Under the pieces are notes generated by a model. That model did no database searches and was not told the DNA's origin. It saw only the letters and a program-made list of their open reading frames with translations. Positions 27,930 through 43,598 of a DNA stretch of 64,000 nt are shown here, one piece after another; the first letter of the stretch is position 1; each line of letters begins with the position of its first letter. The position numbers were made by a program, and so were the translations under genes. The DNA is from Kitasatospora indigofera (GTDB lineage: Bacteria; Actinomycetota; Actinomycetes; Streptomycetales; Streptomycetaceae), in assembly GCF_014655955.1 (NCBI RefSeq), contig NZ_BNBO01000010.1:114149-178148 (forward strand). The letters run 5' to 3'.

Positions 27930-29144
27930 TCAGGCCCGGGCCCGTTCCACCAGCACCGCCGCGCCCAGCGGCAGCCGCGCGCTCACCAGGAAGCCGGTGC
28001 CGTCGGCGCGCGGCCCGGCCTCGGCCCGGCCGCCGCAGGCCGCGGCCCGCTCGCGGATCCCCACCAGGCCGCGGCCGCCCGACCAGTCGCTCACCGCCCG
28101 GTCCGCCCGCGGCCGGACGCCCCGGCCGTCGTCGGACACCAGCACCTCCAGCACGTCGCCCGTACCGGTGACCCGGACCTCCGCGGCGGATGCGCCGGCG
28201 TGCTTGACCACGTTGGTCAGCGCCTCCTGCACGATCCGGAACGCGGTGGCCTCCACGTCCGCCGGCAGCACGTGCCCCGGCCCGGGCAGCTCCAGCCGGA
28301 CCCGCACGCCCGCCTCCCTGACCCGCTCGGCCACCGCCCCCAGTTCGGCCAGCCGCGGCTGCGGCGCGAGCTGCGGGCCGGCCCCGTCCTCCTTCAGGAC
28401 GCCCAGCACCCGCCGCAGTTGGACCATCGCGTCGCGGCCGGAGTCGGCGATGGTGTCGAAGGTCCGGATCGCCCGCTCGGGGTCGGACCGGACCACCACC
28501 GGCCCGGCCTCCGCCTGGACCACCATCAGGGAGACCGCGTGCGCCAGGATGTCGTGCATCTCGCGCGCGATCCGCCCGCGTTCCTCCGCCACCGCCCGGG
28601 CCGCGTCACTGGCCGCCCGCAGCCCCACCTCGTGCGCGCGCTCCGCCTCCACCCGGGCGAGCCTGCGCAGCTCGCGCACCAGGGACCCGAAGACGAAGGT
28701 GCCGACCGTGAGCAGCAGGCTGAACAGCATCCCGTCGGCGGAGCGGGTGCCGACGACGTTGGACACCACCACGACCGCCAGCAGCAGCATCCGCTGCCAG
28801 TCCCGCCCCCGGTCCGCGACGGTGTAGACGGCCAGCACGGCGTACACCGGGATCTGCGGCATCGAGGAGTGCGCCGCCACCGACACCCCCACCGAGACCA
28901 GCCCGCTGGCGGCGGCCACCGACATCGGCCGGCGGCGGCGCCAGGGCAGCGGCAGGGCGGTGCCGACCGCCAGCGCGTACACCCACCAGGGGCGGTCCAC
29001 CTCGTCGTTCCACACCGACCAGACCGAGACCGCGGCCGAGAACAGCGCCAGCAGGCTGTCCAGCACGTACGGGTTCACCCCGGCGAGGCGCCGCCGCTGC
29101 TCCGCACTCCAACCGGCCACCCCGGCCGTCCAGTTCGCCACCAC
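27930..29144 (-). CDS. sensor histidine kinase (HisKA_3 type)
   Basis: About 404 residues. Four to five membrane segments in the first half (LALFSAAVSVWSVW, WVYALAVGTALPLPW, MPQIPVYAVLAVYTV, MLLLAVVVVSNVVG, LLLTVGTFVFG), then the dimerisation motif with the phosphoacceptor His in RIAREMHDILAHAVS, and a HATPase domain with N-box VQEALTNVVKHAG and G boxes DDGRGV and GRGLVGIRERA. Start: GTG at 29144 has GGAGG about 10 bp upstream; GTG at 29153 is the alternative. Partner of the NarL-type regulator downstream. The signal sensed is unknown. Confidence 0.92.
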   Translation of the reverse strand: MVANWTAGVAGWSAEQRRRLAGVNPYVLDSLLALFSAAVSVWSVWNDEVDRPWWVYALAVGTALPLPWRRRRPMSVAAASGLVSVGVSVAAHSSMPQIPVYAVLAVYTVADRGRDWQRMLLLAVVVVSNVVGTRSADGMLFSLLLTVGTFVFGSLVRELRRLARVEAERAHEVGLRAASDAARAVAEERGRIAREMHDILAHAVSLMVVQAEAGPVVVRSDPERAIRTFDTIADSGRDAMVQLRRVLGVLKEDGAGPQLAPQPRLAELGAVAERVREAGVRVRLELPGPGHVLPADVEATAFRIVQEALTNVVKHAGASAAEVRVTGTGDVLEVLVSDDGRGVRPRADRAVSDWSGGRGLVGIRERAAACGGRAEAGPRADGTGFLVSARLPLGAAVLVERARA

Positions 29145-29226
29145 CGTGTCCACCCCTCCCCCGGGCGGGGGCCGGCCCGCCCCGTTCGGACGATCATGCC
29201 CTACCGGCGGGCGGCGCGCCCGGCCC

Positions 29227-29916
29227 TCAGGCATGACCGACCGTCACGTTGCCGGTCTCGGTCCGGGCGGTGATCCGCCGGGCGGCGGTGGCGTCGCCGG
29301 CCACCCCGACACGCACGTCGCCGGTCCGGGTCGCCGCCTCGACCGCGTACGTGCCCTCCTGCGGCACCTGCACCCGGACGTCGCCGGTGCGGGTGTCCGC
29401 CCGTACGTTCGCGGGCCCGGTGCGGAAGCTCGCCGAGACGCCGCCCGTCCGTGCCTCCAGCCGGACCGTCGGCGAGGTCAGCCCGCTCGCCCTCACGTCA
29501 CCGGTGTCCGTCCGCACGTCGACCTCCGCGCCGAGCCCGGCGAGGGTGACGTCACCCGTCCCGTTCTCCACCCGGACGACCGTCCCGGCCGGCACCTCGA
29601 CGTCGTAGCCGACCCCGCAGTCCCCGTCCGGGCAGCGGTAGCCGAGGGTGAGCGTGCCGTCCGCCGTGGTGTGGGTGGCGACCGGCTCCGCCGCGCGGTA
29701 CGTCCGGCGCTCGGTGACCCGTACGGCGGCGCCGCCACCGGTGACCCTGATGTCGCCGGTGTGGCCCTGGACCACCAGGGTCCGCACCGGTTCGGCGACG
29801 CCGTAGACCACCACCCGCTCCTGGTCGTCCCCGACCAGGCAGCCGCTCATCCCGCCCACCACCGCCGCCGTGATCGCCAGCTTCGACCCGGCCCGCACCA
29901 GCACCCGACGCTTCAT
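29227..29916 (-). CDS. DUF4097-type beta-repeat lipoprotein
   Basis: 229 residues. N-terminal lipoprotein signal (VRAGSKLAITAAVVGGMSGC, lipobox Cys near residue 26), then beta-strand repeats of DUF4097 type in which TGDVRV-like motifs recur (VQGHTGDIRVTGGG, VENGTGDVTLAG, VRTDTGDVRASG, ARTETGNVTVG). Start ATG with GAGGAGG. It is the first gene of a probable unit with the histidine kinase and response regulator (82 bp gap), as seen for envelope-stress modules. Exact function unknown. Confidence 0.88.
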   Translation of the reverse strand: MKRRVLVRAGSKLAITAAVVGGMSGCLVGDDQERVVVYGVAEPVRTLVVQGHTGDIRVTGGGAAVRVTERRTYRAAEPVATHTTADGTLTLGYRCPDGDCGVGYDVEVPAGTVVRVENGTGDVTLAGLGAEVDVRTDTGDVRASGLTSPTVRLEARTGGVSASFRTGPANVRADTRTGDVRVQVPQEGTYAVEAATRTGDVRVGVAGDATAARRITARTETGNVTVGHA

Positions 29917-30070
29917 GTGTCCTCCTCGGCCTCCCGCCGCCCCGGCCCCCGGGGCGGCGGCACCGAGCCTCCCCCGGTGGCCACCCCCACCGGATCCCCC
30001 GCCCGGGCGGTCCACCGGCCTCCCCCGTACGAGGGAGAACCGGCGGAGCGACCTCGCGGGCGTACGACGA

Positions 30071-30100
30071 AGGGCCCGGAGGCTGATGCCTCCGGGCCCT
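30071..30100 (-). terminator. terminator hairpin after tRNA-fMet copy 1
   Basis: Perfect 13-bp stem AGGGCCCGGAGGC, loop TGAT, GCCTCCGGGCCCT, just downstream of the tRNA in its direction. No U-run. Confidence 0.75.
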
Positions 30101-30111
30101 TCACCTGCAAG

Positions 30112-30185
30112 TAGCGGGGACAGGATTTGAACCTGCGACCTCTGGGTTATGAGCCCAGCGAGCTACCGAGCTGCTCCACCCCGCG
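30112..30185 (-). tRNA. initiator tRNA-fMet (CAT), copy 1
   Basis: 74 nt without encoded CCA. Anticodon CAT in loop CTCATAA. Initiator features are visible: no pairing at positions 1-72 (C against T) and three G-C pairs in the anticodon stem (GGG/CCC). The T arm is GCAGG, loop TTCAAAT, CCTGT. Confidence 0.96.
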
Positions 30186-30314
30186 TCGGTAGACACGACA
30201 CTACGCGACATACCGGCAGGCACCTAATCGGTTTCCCCGCCGACCGTCCCGGGGCGGGAGACGCGGCACGGGACGGGAGACGCGGCACGAAGGCGCTGCC
30301 GTGCCCGGGTACGG

Positions 30315-30349
30315 CAGAAGGCCCGGCAGATGATCTGCCGGGCCTTCTG
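30315..30349 (-). terminator. terminator hairpin after tRNA-fMet copy 2
   Basis: Perfect 16-bp stem CAGAAGGCCCGGCAGA, loop TGA, then TCTGCCGGGCCTTCTG. It separates the two tRNA genes. Confidence 0.75.
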
Positions 30350-30359
30350 TGCTACTGAG

Positions 30360-30433
30360 TAGCGGGGACAGGATTTGAACCTGCGACCTCTGGGTTATGA
30401 GCCCAGCGAGCTACCGAGCTGCTCCACCCCGCG
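30360..30433 (-). tRNA. initiator tRNA-fMet (CAT), copy 2
   Basis: Identical in sequence to copy 1, 248 bp away, with identical upstream DNA. Two initiator tRNA genes with the same promoter should simply raise initiator tRNA dosage. Confidence 0.96.
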
Positions 30434-30610
30434 TCGGTAGACACGACACTACGCGACATACCGGCAGGCACCTAATCGGTTTCCCCGCGGACGATCGCCT
30501 CCCGCCGGACGACCGTCCGCCCCGGGCGCCCGAGGGTCTGTCCCGCGGGCCTCCTCCGAGGGCCCGCGCGCCCGGCCCGCCCCCGCCGGCGAACCGCCCG
30601 AGGCCGCCGG

Positions 30611-30650
30611 GGACCTCTCAGGACCTCTCAGGACCTCTCAGGACCTCTCA
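30611..30650. repeat. 10-bp tandem repeat, four units, at the TetR gene 3' end
   Basis: GGACCTCTCA repeated four times head to tail. The last unit supplies the stop codon of the TetR gene on the minus strand and the following GGACCGCTCG is a degenerate fifth unit inside the coding end. Confidence 0.9.
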
Positions 30651-31373
30651 GGACCGCTCGATCAGCGCGGCGACGCCGTCGAGGATCCGCTCCAGCCCGA
30701 AGTCGAGCGGGTCGTCGTCCGGCGGGGCGAAGGCCCCGGCCGCGATGGCCTCGGTCAGCGCGGGGAACCGGTCCCGATGCCGTTCGAGCAGTTCCGCGGT
30801 AAGGCGGTTCCACTCCTGGTCGGCCTGTTCGTCGCCGTCCGCGCGCTGCTGGGCCAGGCTCCGGATGTGGCCGATCACCAGCAGCACGGTGTGGTGCCGG
30901 TGCGCCGCGGACAGGCCCGTCCCGGCCAGCGCGGCCAGCGCGGCGTCGAGCCAGGAGAGCTGGTTGGGGCCCATCGCCTGGCGGCGCATCGCCGTGGCGG
31001 TCAGGATCCACGGGTGGCGGCAGTACAGGCCCCAGGACCGCCGGGCCCAGGCCGCCAGCTGCGGGCGCCAGCCGCCGGGGACGTCGGCCACCGCGGCGGC
31101 CGGCCCGAGCGCGGCGTCGACCATGAGGTCGACCAGGTCGGCCTTGCCGGGCACGTAGCGGTAGAGCGCCATCGTGGTGACGTCGAGTTCGGCGGCGACC
31201 CGCTGCATGGAGACGGCGTCCAGGCCTTCGGCGTCGGCGATCCCGATGGCGACGACGACGATCCGGGCGGTGGTCAGCGAGGGCCTGGGTCCACGCCTGG
31301 GCGGCTCCTGCTCGCCCCACAGCAGCGCCAGGCTCGTGGCCGGGTCGCGCTTCTCCGTCTTGCTCCTGGCCAA
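30648..31373 (-). CDS. TetR-family transcriptional regulator
   Basis: About 241 residues. N-terminal helix-turn-helix: ARIVVVAIGIADAEGLDAVSMQRVAAELDVTTMALYRYVPGKADLVDLMVD, followed by a TetR_C-type ligand domain. Start: TTG at 31373 (ARSKTEKRD follows) has GAGGAGAGG 8 bp upstream and is preferred to ATG at 31424, which would place the start inside the promoter region. It is divergent from the alpha/beta hydrolase gene and should repress it, and perhaps itself, through the inverted repeats in between. Ligand unknown. Confidence 0.9.
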   Translation of the reverse strand: MARSKTEKRDPATSLALLWGEQEPPRRGPRPSLTTARIVVVAIGIADAEGLDAVSMQRVAAELDVTTMALYRYVPGKADLVDLMVDAALGPAAAVADVPGGWRPQLAAWARRSWGLYCRHPWILTATAMRRQAMGPNQLSWLDAALAALAGTGLSAAHRHHTVLLVIGHIRSLAQQRADGDEQADQEWNRLTAELLERHRDRFPALTEAIAAGAFAPPDDDPLDFGLERILDGVAALIERS

Positions 31374-31427
31374 CGGGGCCGCCTCTCCTCGGTTCCGTGC
31401 CGCCCCGACCTGTTGACGGCGCATAGA

Positions 31428-31469
31428 ACTGTGTATACCTTAAACTCAATTGCTTATGCAGTACACAGT
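31428..31469. promoter_or_regulatory. operator-like inverted repeat between TetR and hydrolase genes
   Basis: ACTGTGTA (31428-31435) and its exact complement TACACAGT (31462-31469) with a 26-bp AT-rich spacer. It lies in the shared promoter region of the divergent TetR and hydrolase genes, the usual place for a TetR operator pair. Confidence 0.5.
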
Positions 31470-31483
31470 AACTGGGGGTCACC

Positions 31484-32572
31484 ATGCTCGGCACCGTCCT
31501 CGCCGCTTCCACCGCCGTCCTCGCCGCACCCGTCACCGGTCTCCTCGGCCACCGGGCCCTGCGGCGCTCCCGCAACGCCCGGCTGATGCGGATCGGCACA
31601 CCGGACGGCATCGACGAGCAGGGCTACGTCCGGATCGGCGGCATCGAGCAGTGGATCTCGGTCCGCGGCGAGGACCGGCACAACCCGGTGCTGCTGGAGC
31701 TGCACGGCGGCCCGGGTGCCCCCACCTCCGTCTTCGGCCCCCGCACCCGGGCGTGGGAGCGGCACTTCACGATCGTCCGCTGGGACATGCGCGGTGCGGA
31801 CCGGACCCTCGCCCGCAGCGGCGCCGACGGCCAGGGCGGGCCGACCTTCGACCAGGTGCTCGCGGACGCCGTGGAGGTCACCCGGCACCTCCGGGTCCGG
31901 CTCGGCGTCGACCGGGTTCTCCTGGTCGGCAGCTCCTACGGCAGCGTCCTCGGACTGCGACTGGCCCGGTCCCACCCCGAGCTGTACTCCGCCTACGTCG
32001 GCACGGACCAGAACATCCACGACGCCGGCCGCGACACCTCCACCCACCGGGCCCTCCTGGAGCGCCTGCGCGCCGCCGGCAAGCGCAGGGACCTCGCCGC
32101 CGTCGAGGCCATGGGGCCCGACCGGCACCGTTGGACGGCCCGCCAGCGGGCCGCCTACGCCAAGCTCTCCGCCACCAGCGACCCGATGACGCTGCACACC
32201 ATGCGCACCGTGGTCATCGGCTCCCTCTGGCTCTCCCCGCTGCACTCCCTGCGCGGCATCGGGAGCTACTTCAAGGGCATGAGCCACTCCGAGACGATCA
32301 CCGACGGCACCGGCCACTTCGACGACTGGGCCGACGGCACGGACTTCGACGTCCCGTTCTTCGTCTTCCAGGGCGCCCAGGACGTCCTCACCCCGCCCGA
32401 GCGCGCCAGGCGCTTCTTCGACGACGTCCGGGCCCCGGTCAAGGGCTTCGCCCTGATCGAGGACGCCGGCCACTTCGCGGCCTTCCGCCACCCGGACCGC
32501 TTCCTGGAGCTGCTGCTGACCATGGTCCGCCCGGCGATCGGCGGTCCGACGGCCCGCCCGCAGGCCGGCTGA
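31484..32572 (+). CDS. alpha/beta hydrolase (proline iminopeptidase-like)
   Basis: 362 residues. Oxyanion motif HGGPG, nucleophile elbow GSSYGS (Ser nucleophile), and catalytic Asp/His candidates in FQGAQDVLTPP and EDAGHFAAF. The HGGPG plus WDMRGADRT pattern is that of the proline iminopeptidase (S33) subfamily. A hydrophobic stretch at the N-terminus (VLAASTAVLAAPVTGLLG) may be a membrane anchor or signal. Start ATG preceded by GGGGG. Expression is probably controlled by the divergent TetR repressor. Substrate unknown. Confidence 0.9.
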   Translation: MLGTVLAASTAVLAAPVTGLLGHRALRRSRNARLMRIGTPDGIDEQGYVRIGGIEQWISVRGEDRHNPVLLELHGGPGAPTSVFGPRTRAWERHFTIVRWDMRGADRTLARSGADGQGGPTFDQVLADAVEVTRHLRVRLGVDRVLLVGSSYGSVLGLRLARSHPELYSAYVGTDQNIHDAGRDTSTHRALLERLRAAGKRRDLAAVEAMGPDRHRWTARQRAAYAKLSATSDPMTLHTMRTVVIGSLWLSPLHSLRGIGSYFKGMSHSETITDGTGHFDDWADGTDFDVPFFVFQGAQDVLTPPERARRFFDDVRAPVKGFALIEDAGHFAAFRHPDRFLELLLTMVRPAIGGPTARPQAG

Positions 32573-32593
32573 CGGCCCGGCGACAGCCGGAAA

Positions 32594-32637
32594 CGCCGCA
32601 GGGCGGCCACCCCCGAGGGGGCGGCCGCCCTGCGGCG
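32594..32637. terminator. bidirectional terminator between hydrolase and rpoC
   Basis: Stem of 15 bp, CGCCGCAGGGCGGCC paired with GGCCGCCCTGCGGCG, with an inner CCCCC/GGGGG hairpin. It separates convergent hydrolase and rpoC genes and serves as the end of the rpoBC operon. Confidence 0.85.
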
Positions 32638-32653
32638 TACCTGGTACGGACTG

Positions 32654-36544
<3,891 letters not shown>

Positions 36545-36607
36545 TGGTCGTCAAGCCCTCTTTCGTAAGTCGAAAGTCGTTCATCTGGTCTGAGGGGGCC
36601 TGGGGGC

Positions 36608-36637
36608 GGGCCGGCTGCTCCGGGGAGCAGCCGGCCC
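36608..36637 (-). promoter_or_regulatory. stem-loop in the rpoB-rpoC intergenic region
   Basis: 12-bp stem GGGCCGGCTGCT, loop CCGGGG, AGCAGCCGGCCC, between the rpoB stop and the rpoC ribosome binding site. No U-run. It could be an mRNA processing or stability site, or a partial terminator setting the ratio of rpoB to rpoC. Confidence 0.5.
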
Positions 36638-36645
36638 CACCTCCG

Positions 36646-40119
<3,474 letters not shown>

Positions 40120-40326
40120 GAGGGGGGTCCTTCCGAGGGCTCGGAGCTCACTGCGCGCGTACCGGCCGGCCTCGACGGGCTGGTCCCACCCCCGGCGCCG
40201 TGGGTCTCAGCCGGGGTGGAAACCCCAGGTCAGAGCCGCTTTGCGGAGGCGGTGCCAGACCCCTTCAGGGCATCGCTCACTCCGGGCGACGAGTCACGGA
40301 GCAGCTAACAGGCAGCGCAAAGGGAC

Positions 40327-40355
40327 AGTGTAGCCAATAGGCACACTGCTGTCCA
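40327..40355 (-). promoter_or_regulatory. putative proximal promoter of rpoBC
   Basis: TGGACA (40355-40350) and TACACT (40332-40327) with exactly 17 bp between. Both hexamers are close to the vegetative consensus. It would start transcription about 200 nt before rpoB. A small hairpin, GATTCGG, AGA, CCGAATC, lies just upstream at 40361-40377. Confidence 0.65.
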
Positions 40356-40583
40356 GCTCTGATTCGGAGACCGAATCGGAGACTCCTCCCTGTCGCCACC
40401 CGGACGGCTCCGGGCCCCCTTCGGGGCCGGACCGCAGGGTGGTCCCTGCCCTCACGAACTGCCGCCGGCCCGCGCACTCCGGGCCACCGCGCCTCACATG
40501 GAGTCACTTCCCGCTGGGGCCTCCGAATATGCATCCAGGGCCTCGCCAACCGTCGGCGCTCTCCACGCACACGGCGCGCCTTG

Positions 40584-40612
40584 AGAATCGCGCGCCGGGT
40601 TCGGTTCGTCAA
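40584..40612 (-). promoter_or_regulatory. second candidate promoter upstream of rpoBC
   Basis: TTGACG (40612-40607) and GATTCT (40589-40584), spacer 17 bp. Weaker -10 than the proximal one. The whole stretch 40120-40795 lacks a supported gene and reads as the rpoB leader and promoter region. Confidence 0.45.
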
Positions 40613-40795
40613 GGCCCTCACCGGAGTGCGGACCTCGTCCTACCTATCGTCCGAGACCCCTCCCGCGTTACAGAACCCGTGGTGAGGGCCGTTCCGGACG
40701 ACAGCGATCACCCTACCCGCCCGGACCGACAGTGCCGAGGGGGCAATCGGCCACGATCGTGCAGCCACTTGGCCGGTCCTCGGACGGGCGTACGC

Positions 40796-40838
40796 AAAAA
40801 GGCCGGGCCGACCACCCGCAAGGGTGATCGGCCCGGCC
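40796..40838 (-). terminator. intrinsic terminator after rplL
   Basis: Stem of 16 bp with one mismatch (GGCCGGGCCGA...TCGGCCCGGCC, loop GCAA) followed on the minus strand by TTTTT. A second 8-bp hairpin, CGCCCCCT, CAG, AGGGGGCG, lies just before it at 40842-40860. Together they end the rplJL transcript and separate it from rpoBC, though read-through is possible. Confidence 0.85.
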
Positions 40839-40865
40839 CCGCGCCCCCTCAGAGGGGGCGGCGAG

Positions 40866-41249
40866 TCACTTGACGGTGACCTTGGCGCCAGCGGCCTCGA
40901 GGGCGGCCTTGGCCTTCTCGGCGGCCTCCTTGGCGACCTTCTCCAGGACCGGCTTCGGGGTGCCGTCAACGAGGTCCTTGGCCTCCTTCAGACCGAGGGA
41001 GGTAAGGGCGCGCACCTCCTTGATGACCTGGATCTTCTTGTCGCCGGCCGACTCGAGGATGACGTCGAACTCGTCCTGCTCCTCGACGGCCTCGACGGCG
41101 GCGGCAGCGCCACCGGCGGCGGCAACGGCGACCGGGGCGGCAGCCTTGACGTCGAACTTCTCCTCGAACGCCTTGACGAACTCGGACAGCTCGATGAGGG
41201 TCAGGGTCTCGAACTGCTCGAGCAGCTCGTCCTGGGACAGCTTCGCCAT
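40866..41249 (-). CDS. rplL: 50S ribosomal protein L7/L12
   Basis: 127 residues, acidic stalk protein of the large subunit that recruits translation factors. N-terminal dimer region [24 protein letters not shown], Ala-rich hinge, C-terminal domain with [26 protein letters not shown]. Standard length. It follows rplJ by 111 bp and is cotranscribed with it. Confidence 0.99.
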   Translation of the reverse strand: MAKLSQDELLEQFETLTLIELSEFVKAFEEKFDVKAAAPVAVAAAGGAAAAVEAVEEQDEFDVILESAGDKKIQVIKEVRALTSLGLKEAKDLVDGTPKPVLEKVAKEAAEKAKAALEAAGAKVTVK

Positions 41250-41360
41250 GATGGCGTCCTTCCACTAAATCGGCAGGTGCCGGATGTACGGGATGGCGGG
41301 CGTACGGGCCCGCTGCGGCCGGAGGTACCGGACGCTGAGTGCCTCACGCGTGAGCGTGAA

Positions 41361-41933
41361 TTACTCGGCAGCCTCGGTGGTGTCCTCGGCCTCGGCGGGA
41401 GCCGGCGTACCGGCACCGCCCTGCTCGACCTTCGCGCGCAGTGCCTCGGCAGTGCGGGCGAACTCGACCAGCGGAGCCTGGAAGGTGGCCGCGGCCTTCG
41501 CCATGGACGCCTTCAGACCGCCGGCCAGCTTGGCGAGCAGCACCTCGCGGGACTCGAGGTCCGCGAGCTTCTTGATCTCATCGGCGGTCAGCGCCTTGCC
41601 GTCAAGGACACCGCCCTTGATGATGAGAGCGGGGTTGTCCTTGGCGAAGTCACGCAGAGCCTTCGCCGACTCCACCGGGTCACCGGTGACGAAGGCGACA
41701 GCCGTCGGACCCGCGAACAGGTCGTCGAGCTCCGTGATCCCGGCCTCATTGGCAGCGATCTTGGTCAGCGTGTTCTTCACCACGGCGTACTGGGCGTTCT
41801 CACCCAGCGAGCGACGCAGGTTCTTCACCTGCTTCACCGTCAGACCGCGGTACTCGGTCAGCACGGCCGCGTTCGAGGCACGGAACTTGTCCGTGATCTC
41901 GGCGACGGCAGCAGCCTTGTCGGGCCTTGCCAT
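41361..41933 (-). CDS. rplJ: 50S ribosomal protein L10
   Basis: 190 residues, binds 23S rRNA and anchors L7/L12 dimers. Motifs: [20 protein letters not shown] and [13 protein letters not shown]. The acidic tail EDTTEAAE is normal for Streptomyces. Start ATG with GGAAGGAGG upstream. L10 usually represses its own mRNA by binding the leader, and a leader with an attenuator-like hairpin is present here. Confidence 0.98.
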   Translation of the reverse strand: MARPDKAAAVAEITDKFRASNAAVLTEYRGLTVKQVKNLRRSLGENAQYAVVKNTLTKIAANEAGITELDDLFAGPTAVAFVTGDPVESAKALRDFAKDNPALIIKGGVLDGKALTADEIKKLADLESREVLLAKLAGGLKASMAKAAATFQAPLVEFARTAEALRAKVEQGGAGTPAPAEAEDTTEAAE

Positions 41934-42034
41934 AGGCTTACGCCTCCTTCCGTGATGTCGAAGTCGGGCCGACCTGCGAAAGTCGACCATCTGCGCCTCG
42001 GACACGCCGGTCTGATCAGAAGGAGACACCCTGC

Positions 42035-42073
42035 AAAACAGTGAGAGCCCCGGTGCGCAGGCGCACGGGGCTC
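42035..42073 (-). promoter_or_regulatory. L10 leader hairpin, attenuator-like
   Basis: In the rplJ 5' leader the minus strand forms a strong stem (GAGCCCC paired with GGGGCTC, continuing GTGCGC/GCGCAC with one bulge) followed by CTCACTGTTTTGC, a short U-run. This is the form of an intrinsic attenuator in the ribosomal protein L10 leader family. About 110 nt lie between it and the rplJ start. Confidence 0.6.
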
Positions 42074-42228
42074 AGTGAGACCTCGACGGCCGGACGGCGA
42101 ACCGTACGGACCGGAAGTCCAAGCTCCAAACACTCCTGCGCGGGCTGTCTGCGGTAAATCGCAGATCCTTCGGTCACCCCGCACCCTCACAGGCGCACGG
42201 CAACAACCAGCGGTCTTTGGCTTGCACC

Positions 42229-42258
42229 AAGGTAGCCCGGAACTCCCCGCGACGCCAA
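42229..42258 (-). promoter_or_regulatory. putative rplJL promoter
   Basis: TTGGCG (42258-42253) and TACCTT (42234-42229), spacer 18 bp, giving a leader of about 290 nt before rplJ. The stretch 41934-42380 carries no gene. Confidence 0.55.
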
Positions 42259-42380
42259 ATCGCGGCGCCGGTGGCGCCCGCCACGTCGGCCGCGGCGGCC
42301 CGGACCCAGCCACCCCGGCCCGGACGCGCCCCCCTGCCCGGCCCCGCCCGGTCGGCCGCACCGCCCGGTCGGCGGGCCCG

Positions 42381-43244
42381 TCAGCGGGCGAGCGGCGAGG
42401 TGCTGCGGGTGCCCGTGTCGGAGGTGTCCGCCTCGGCCGGCGCCTGCACCGACAGGGCCCCGCCGAAGTCGGAGTACTGCACCAGGTCGTCGGCGCCGCC
42501 CTCGGGACCGGTCCCGGTCCGGCGGAGCTGGACGAGCTGGTCCTTGTCGTTCAGCCACAGGTCGAGGGTGAGCACGGTGGCGCCGCCCGGGGCGAGCGCC
42601 GTCCGCAGGCCGGCCCGGCGGGACTCGCTCAGCTGGGTCTGCGCCGCCGCGTAGCGCTCCGCGGTGGTGCTGACCTGGTAGTGCTGGAGCGTGTTGTCGT
42701 CGATCTTCTCCTCGCCGAGCAGCACCGGATCGGCCGCCGCCACCGCGGCGGTGAGCGCCACCACCGGGTTCAGCTCGTCCACCAGGCCCGCGTACGGGAC
42801 CTCCTTGTGGCCGTCCGCGCCGGTCGCACCGCCGAACTTCTCCCAGTGCCGGCCGCCGAGCCGGGCCGCCGTGGCGTCGTCCCCGCCCTGGTAGGCCGTG
42901 GTGTCCATGACGATCAGCTGCTCGGCGGTGCCGGGCGTGCCGCGCTTGATCTGCAGGGCGGTCTTCGGCTGCCAGAACAGCAGGCCGGCGGCGCTGTCGG
43001 CGCCCAGCCGATAGGTGATCTTGGCCCGGCGGGCGGTCTGCATGGCCAGCTGCGCGGACAGCAGCACCCCGTGCGGCGAGCGGTCGGTGGGCTTGTCGGC
43101 GTCGCTCGGCGACGGGCTCGCACTGCTCGGCGTGCCCGAGGCGGAGGGGTCGGGCGGCTGGGCGGGCCCGCCGCCGCACCCGGCCAGCAGGCCCGCGAGC
43201 AGCACCGCGGCCACTCCGGCCGTCATCCGCCGCCGCGCCGCCAT
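42381..43244 (-). CDS. lipoprotein, LppX/LprG-like
   Basis: 287 residues. Lipoprotein signal with lipobox LLAGC, a Ser/Pro-rich linker, then a beta-rich domain (KITYRLGADSAAGLLFWQPKTALQIKRG, VLTLDLWLNDKDQLVQLRR) resembling the mycobacterial LppX/LprG group, which carry lipids or glycolipids across the envelope. Start ATG with GGGAG. It lies in the same slot as two tandem lipoprotein genes between rplA and rplJ in Streptomyces. Function here is inferred. Confidence 0.82.
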   Translation of the reverse strand: MAARRRMTAGVAAVLLAGLLAGCGGGPAQPPDPSASGTPSSASPSPSDADKPTDRSPHGVLLSAQLAMQTARRAKITYRLGADSAAGLLFWQPKTALQIKRGTPGTAEQLIVMDTTAYQGGDDATAARLGGRHWEKFGGATGADGHKEVPYAGLVDELNPVVALTAAVAAADPVLLGEEKIDDNTLQHYQVSTTAERYAAAQTQLSESRRAGLRTALAPGGATVLTLDLWLNDKDQLVQLRRTGTGPEGGADDLVQYSDFGGALSVQAPAEADTSDTGTRSTSPLAR

Positions 43245-43598
43245 AGCCGTCTCCCGTCGGTCCGTCACCCGTCCTCCGGGCGCCCCGGGGCCGCCCTGGC
43301 GGGCCCCCGTCCAGCTCGTCCAGCGTGCACCGGCCGTCGGGCCCGCGCACGGGGGCCGCAGCCGGCCGGGCCGGCCGTGTTCGTCCCCGTGGCGGCCCGG
43401 GTCCCCGTACTCTCCGGTGCTCCGCGGCGGCGCGACTCCCCGTACCGCCGGTTCCCCGGCCGGGCCGTCCACCGCGGCGCCGCCGGACCCTGCGGGCCCG
43501 AACCGCTCTCCCCCTGCCCACCCACCATGTCACGCCGCCCCCGGCCGCCCGGCGGCGCCCTGCCCCCTGCCGGCCGCCGCGGACGGCGGGCGGCCGGT

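Larger units (their letters stand above)
30110..30488 (-). repeat. 131-bp direct duplication carrying tRNA-fMet and its promoter
   Basis: 30110-30240 and 30358-30488 are identical over 131 bp by eye. The unit includes the whole tRNA, about 55 bp upstream of it (a possible promoter with TAGTGT as -10) and a few bases downstream. The terminators after the two copies differ in sequence (30071-30100 and 30315-30349). Offset between copies is 248 bp. A further 16-bp direct repeat, CGGGAGACGCGGCACG twice, lies in between at about 30255-30290. Confidence 0.9.

Noticed and set aside
30315..30349. Possible CRISPR-like or REP-like palindromes near the tRNAs
   Set aside because: The two hairpins differ in sequence, are single and sit exactly after tRNA genes, so they are terminators.
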